Assembly (NCBI RefSeq): GCF_026151205.1
Contig: NC_087077.1
Location: forward strand, 14,360,983-14,420,982
Direction: 5' to 3'
Origin: Bolinopsis microptera
Taxonomy: Eukaryota > Ctenophora > Tentaculata > Lobata > Bolinopsidae
Length of the DNA: 60,000 nt
The notes beneath the pieces were generated by a model. It saw only the letters and a list, made by a program, of their open reading frames with translations, did not search any database and was not told where the DNA came from. Of this stretch, positions 57,531-60,000 are shown piece by piece (the first letter of the stretch is position 1; every line of letters starts with the position of its first letter). Position numbers and translations under genes: made by a program.

Positions 57531-58063
57531 CAGAATGGCTGGTAACCATCCTGGTGTCGAGACTCAGCAGCAGTAGTAGAACCCGTCCCACTCAACACGT
57601 TCCGATATGAGCGTCCATCAACCTCGTCTGTTCTCCTTTTCCTTCTATCAACTCCTCCATTCATTCTAAGAAGCACTGTGTTACGAATCAAAGTGCCTAG
57701 TTTAGCTGTACCCCTCCAGTTAAGGTGGAGATAATCTGGTCGCTGGTCTCGGCCGATGTTTCTGGAGAACTGTTGGCTAAGAAGCCCAGCATCATCACAG
57801 AACCCACCGAACCCATCAACGTAAGTCACACCAAAATTTGAAGGGATCAGCTCTGTCAGAATAAGGCGGTTAAAGCAAACAACTTTTCTATTCAGTTCAG
57901 CAAGCTTTGTAGGCAGGGCTGGACAAACATATACATGTGCCTTAGGGTTAATAGCATGAATTTTCTCAATCTTTTTAATAAAGGGAATAAATACATTTCG
58001 TTTAATATCAGCTGTATTCTTGATCTCAGGTTTTTTAAGATCATTAATCGTTTAACATTAGCG
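57530..58063 (-). CDS. LINE ORF1 C-terminal part, SGNH-esterase-like (5' truncated)
   Basis: About 177 codons, open at the upstream end, where the element stops next to a MITE. KAHVYVCPALPTKLAELNRK is followed by YVDGFGGFCDDAGLLSQQF and DYLHLNWRGTAKLG. The last holds the Asp-x-x-His pair that forms the end of the SGNH catalytic triad in esterase-type ORF1 proteins of CR1/L2 LINEs. The block with the catalytic serine is missing. The stop codon (57530-57532) sits inside the open part of ORF2. ORF1 proteins are thought to bind lipids or RNA during retrotransposition. Confidence 0.75.
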
Positions 58064-58072
58064 ACCCTGCGT

Positions 58073-58198
58073 TTGACGGATGTTACTCGTCTAAATTTCT
58101 TCGAAGTAGCGCGCGCCGCTTTCTTCTCGAAATGTTATGGCCGGATGGCAAGTGCTACGAAGTAGCGCGCGCCGGGCCAGACCATTAACAATGGTCAA
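58073..58198 (+). mobile_element. Short MITE, copy C, full length 126 bp
   Basis: Intact version of the family at 8611 and 8918: TTGACGGATG to CAATGGTCAA with two direct GAAGTAGCGCGCGCCG copies. The flanks CCCTGCGT and CCCTACAC agree at five of eight positions, so the duplication has decayed or differs. It abuts the truncated 5' end of the minus-strand LINE. Confidence 0.75.
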
Positions 58199-58475
58199 CC
58201 CTACACGCGCATTTTAGTTTAGTAAATATTAGTTGGTAACAAGTGACGAGACGTAATTTGAAAATTATTAATTTATACAAAAACCAAAAAAGATAAAAAT
58301 AAAAAACAAAATAAAAAAAATAAAATTTGTTTTCAAAAAATATAAATTTAAAATAAAAAATAAAAAATGTTTTAAAATGTTGTAGCGTTTTGATGCACTT
58401 TTGGGCCGCGCATTTAATAATGCTTCTTGCTTCGTTTGGTTAGATCAGATAATATTGTTACTGCTCCCTATTAAC

Positions 58476-58545
58476 TTGACCATTGTTAATGATTTGGCCC
58501 GGCACGCGCTACTTCGAAGAAATTTAGACGAGTAACATCCGTCAA
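58476..58545 (-). mobile_element. Short MITE, copy D, 70-bp deletion derivative
   Basis: Both ends are present (TTGACCATTG and CATCCGTCAA), but the middle between the two internal direct repeats is gone, leaving one GCGCTACTTCG. An exact duplication CTATTAAC lies on both sides (58468-58475 and after 58546). Confidence 0.8.
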
Positions 58546-59138
58546 CCTATTAACCAACCGACCAACATTTTCGGTCGAACCCTAAAATTACTAATACCAA
58601 ATTTAAACCCCATATATGCGTGTATAGTTTCCAAATCTTCTCTTATCTCTGCTCTCGGACTTTGTTCTTTTGAATAGAACTGTTTGTATACTTTAACAAA
58701 TAGTGATTTTAACTTTGAGATAAACTGCTATATTATTATATTTTTGTACCAATGTTCACCTAACTTAACGTATCTCACTGACACCATCACCCGGCAACCA
58801 ATTTTAAAGTAAAATTTATTAACGATCTGACTACAGACTGGCGGTCAACGTTCCCCGTATAGTAGCTCAACGGAGGGGGTAATCAGGGCACGTGTTAATG
58901 AAAAATGTACGTGTCCTTCCACAATTCCTTCTGTTGGGTCACACGTTATATTGGGAACTGAGATCGCTATCGTGTAACTAGAAGCAGTATATGCAAAGTA
59001 ACTTTGGTGATAGGTGATAGGCAATATGAAATTACACATCTTACTTTAACTTTATCCCGTCACCCATGGATTTATTAATTAACGGCTGGTGGTGGTGTCA
59101 TCGTTCGTCGTACTCAAAACGTTTCGCGGTTGCGAATG
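58546..59138. other. Gene-free stretch
   Basis: AT-rich unique sequence. Nothing recognised. Confidence 0.35.
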
Positions 59139-59288
59139 CCGGCCCATCAAGGAAAATCTTTTTACTTTGTATTTTAACCATTATAAAGTATGATTAGTCG
59201 GATATAGTACTGAGTTCAAACAGTCCCCGAAACGAAAAAGCAAACATTTGATTTTTGTTTCGGCGACAGAATCGTTGATGGGCCGGCA
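59139..59288. mobile_element. Small inverted-repeat element, about 150 bp
   Basis: GCCGGCCCATCAA near 59139 is mirrored by TTGATGGGCCGGC near 59288. The interior is AT-rich. No clear target duplication. Confidence 0.45.
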
Positions 59289-59411
59289 AATATTTGTTGT
59301 CGAGTAGTGTTGAATACTCATATTAACATGATTATTGATTTAATTTAGGAATTGTATATAACTATCTTTGACCAAGTTTAATTGTTAATGAGAATGCACC
59401 CCAGCACTGGG

Positions 59412-59483
59412 CGCGCGCGGCGGCTTTGATGTTAGCGGCTACAAGCTTGAAGCTAGGCAGCTGCAGAAAAGGCGCCGCGCGCG
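59412..59483. other. GC-rich inverted repeat
   Basis: CGCGCGCGGCG (59412-59422) pairs perfectly with CGCCGCGCGCG (59473-59483) around a loop containing GCTTGAAGC. It is a GC island in AT-rich DNA. Confidence 0.6.
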
Positions 59484-59647
59484 TTCACAGTTCAGCGTAC
59501 GGCTTTTCGTTTTTGATTTTACAAATGACAAAGCAACTTTTAATGATTATTAATGGAATTATCGGATATTTATAATTCAATATGTATTGATTCTTCTGTG
59601 GAAAATAAAAATTGTATTTTACTTAAAATTGTATTTTACTTATAACC

Positions 59648-60000
59648 CATAACTCTCTCCTTTGGAATGAACAGATTAAGGCTTCAATATCTAAAGCCAA
59701 CAGAATGATATGTTGGATTGTTTATATAAATCTGATTATCAGGGAAAAATCTGTGATGATATCCATTTACAAAGCTTTGATAAGACCCCATTTAGAGTAT
59801 TGTGTTCAATTGTGGAGTCCAGTTGCGGCTCATAGAAGTTGGGGGATCATCTTGGAGTAGCTGGAGAGCGTCCAGAGGCGATTTACCCGTCTGATTGACG
59901 AGGTGGGTACTCTTCCATACAGTCGTCGACTGGAAATCCTCAATTTAACAACGCTGGCAGAGCGGCGAATACGTGGGGACCTCATCAACTTATATAGTAG
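59648..60000 (+). pseudogene. LINE reverse transcriptase C-terminal fragment, cut by the window edge
   Basis: The frame reads SISKANRMICWIV, SIYKALIRPHLEYCVQLWSP, then a TAG stop at 59858-59860, then LESVQRRFTRLIDEV, YSRRLEILNLTTLAERRIRG and DLINLYS. This is the conserved thumb/C-terminal region of CR1/Rex/L2-type LINEs. The nonsense codon shows it is inactive. It continues beyond base 60000. Confidence 0.8.

Overview
This is animal nuclear DNA. Coding sequence is sparse and split by GT-AG introns, and the rest is dense with microsatellites, minisatellites and transposable elements of several classes. The conserved host genes (TEX10, UBXN11, NSMCE4A, a POU-specific transcription factor) are metazoan. 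The mix of PHD-bearing LINEs, a restriction-endonuclease-type LINE, a Penelope-like element and many small inverted-repeat elements would suit an aquatic invertebrate such as a cnidarian, but I cannot assign the species from sequence alone.

Layout. 1-5.2 kb: a 66-bp tandem array, the last exon of an unknown plus-strand gene, an RTE-type LINE remnant split by an 840-bp TTAA-flanked element, one exon resembling succinyl-CoA:3-ketoacid CoA transferase, and a decayed ORF1-like fragment. 5.2-7.8 kb: a two-exon, 798-residue helical protein I cannot name. 8.6-13.5 kb: a nest of mobile DNA, including a LINE inserted in a short inverted-repeat element, two nested TIR elements and a row of short perfect hairpins. 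16.2-20.5 kb: a four-exon gene joining a leucine-zipper-like coiled coil to a POU-specific domain with no homeodomain. 21.7-23.0 kb: a 24-bp minisatellite. 23.8-24.7 kb: NSMCE4A. 25.0-25.9 kb: long CT-rich microsatellites. 26.7-27.9 kb: UBXN11, with an apparent frameshift. 29.5-33.2 kb: four more tandem arrays.

34.65-46.17 kb: TEX10, eight exons that join perfectly in phase into a 711-residue protein. Its introns hold a GA tract, a poly-C tract, a Penelope-like GIY-YIG fragment and a 2,037-bp hAT element (8-bp target duplication, 22-bp TIR) that carries a CGGBP1-like zinc-finger fragment. 48.0-51.5 kb: an uninterrupted 1,157-residue LINE polyprotein with PHD finger, reverse transcriptase and restriction-like endonuclease, followed tail-to-tail by a decayed relative. 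54.2-58.1 kb: a nearly complete LINE on the minus strand, with an esterase-like ORF1 and an ORF2 carrying PHD, AP-endonuclease and reverse transcriptase. 58.1-60 kb: two more copies of the short inverted-repeat family, small GC-rich palindromes and a LINE fragment cut by the window edge.

The recognised host genes belong to separate housekeeping or regulatory processes: ribosome maturation (TEX10), SMC5/6 genome maintenance (NSMCE4A), a ubiquitin-like adaptor (UBXN11) and transcription (POU). All lie on the minus strand, but intergenic distances are kilobases and nothing indicates an operon. The most unusual items are the coiled-coil/POU-specific protein, the well-delimited 8-bp-TSD element families, and the two PHD-containing LINE types.
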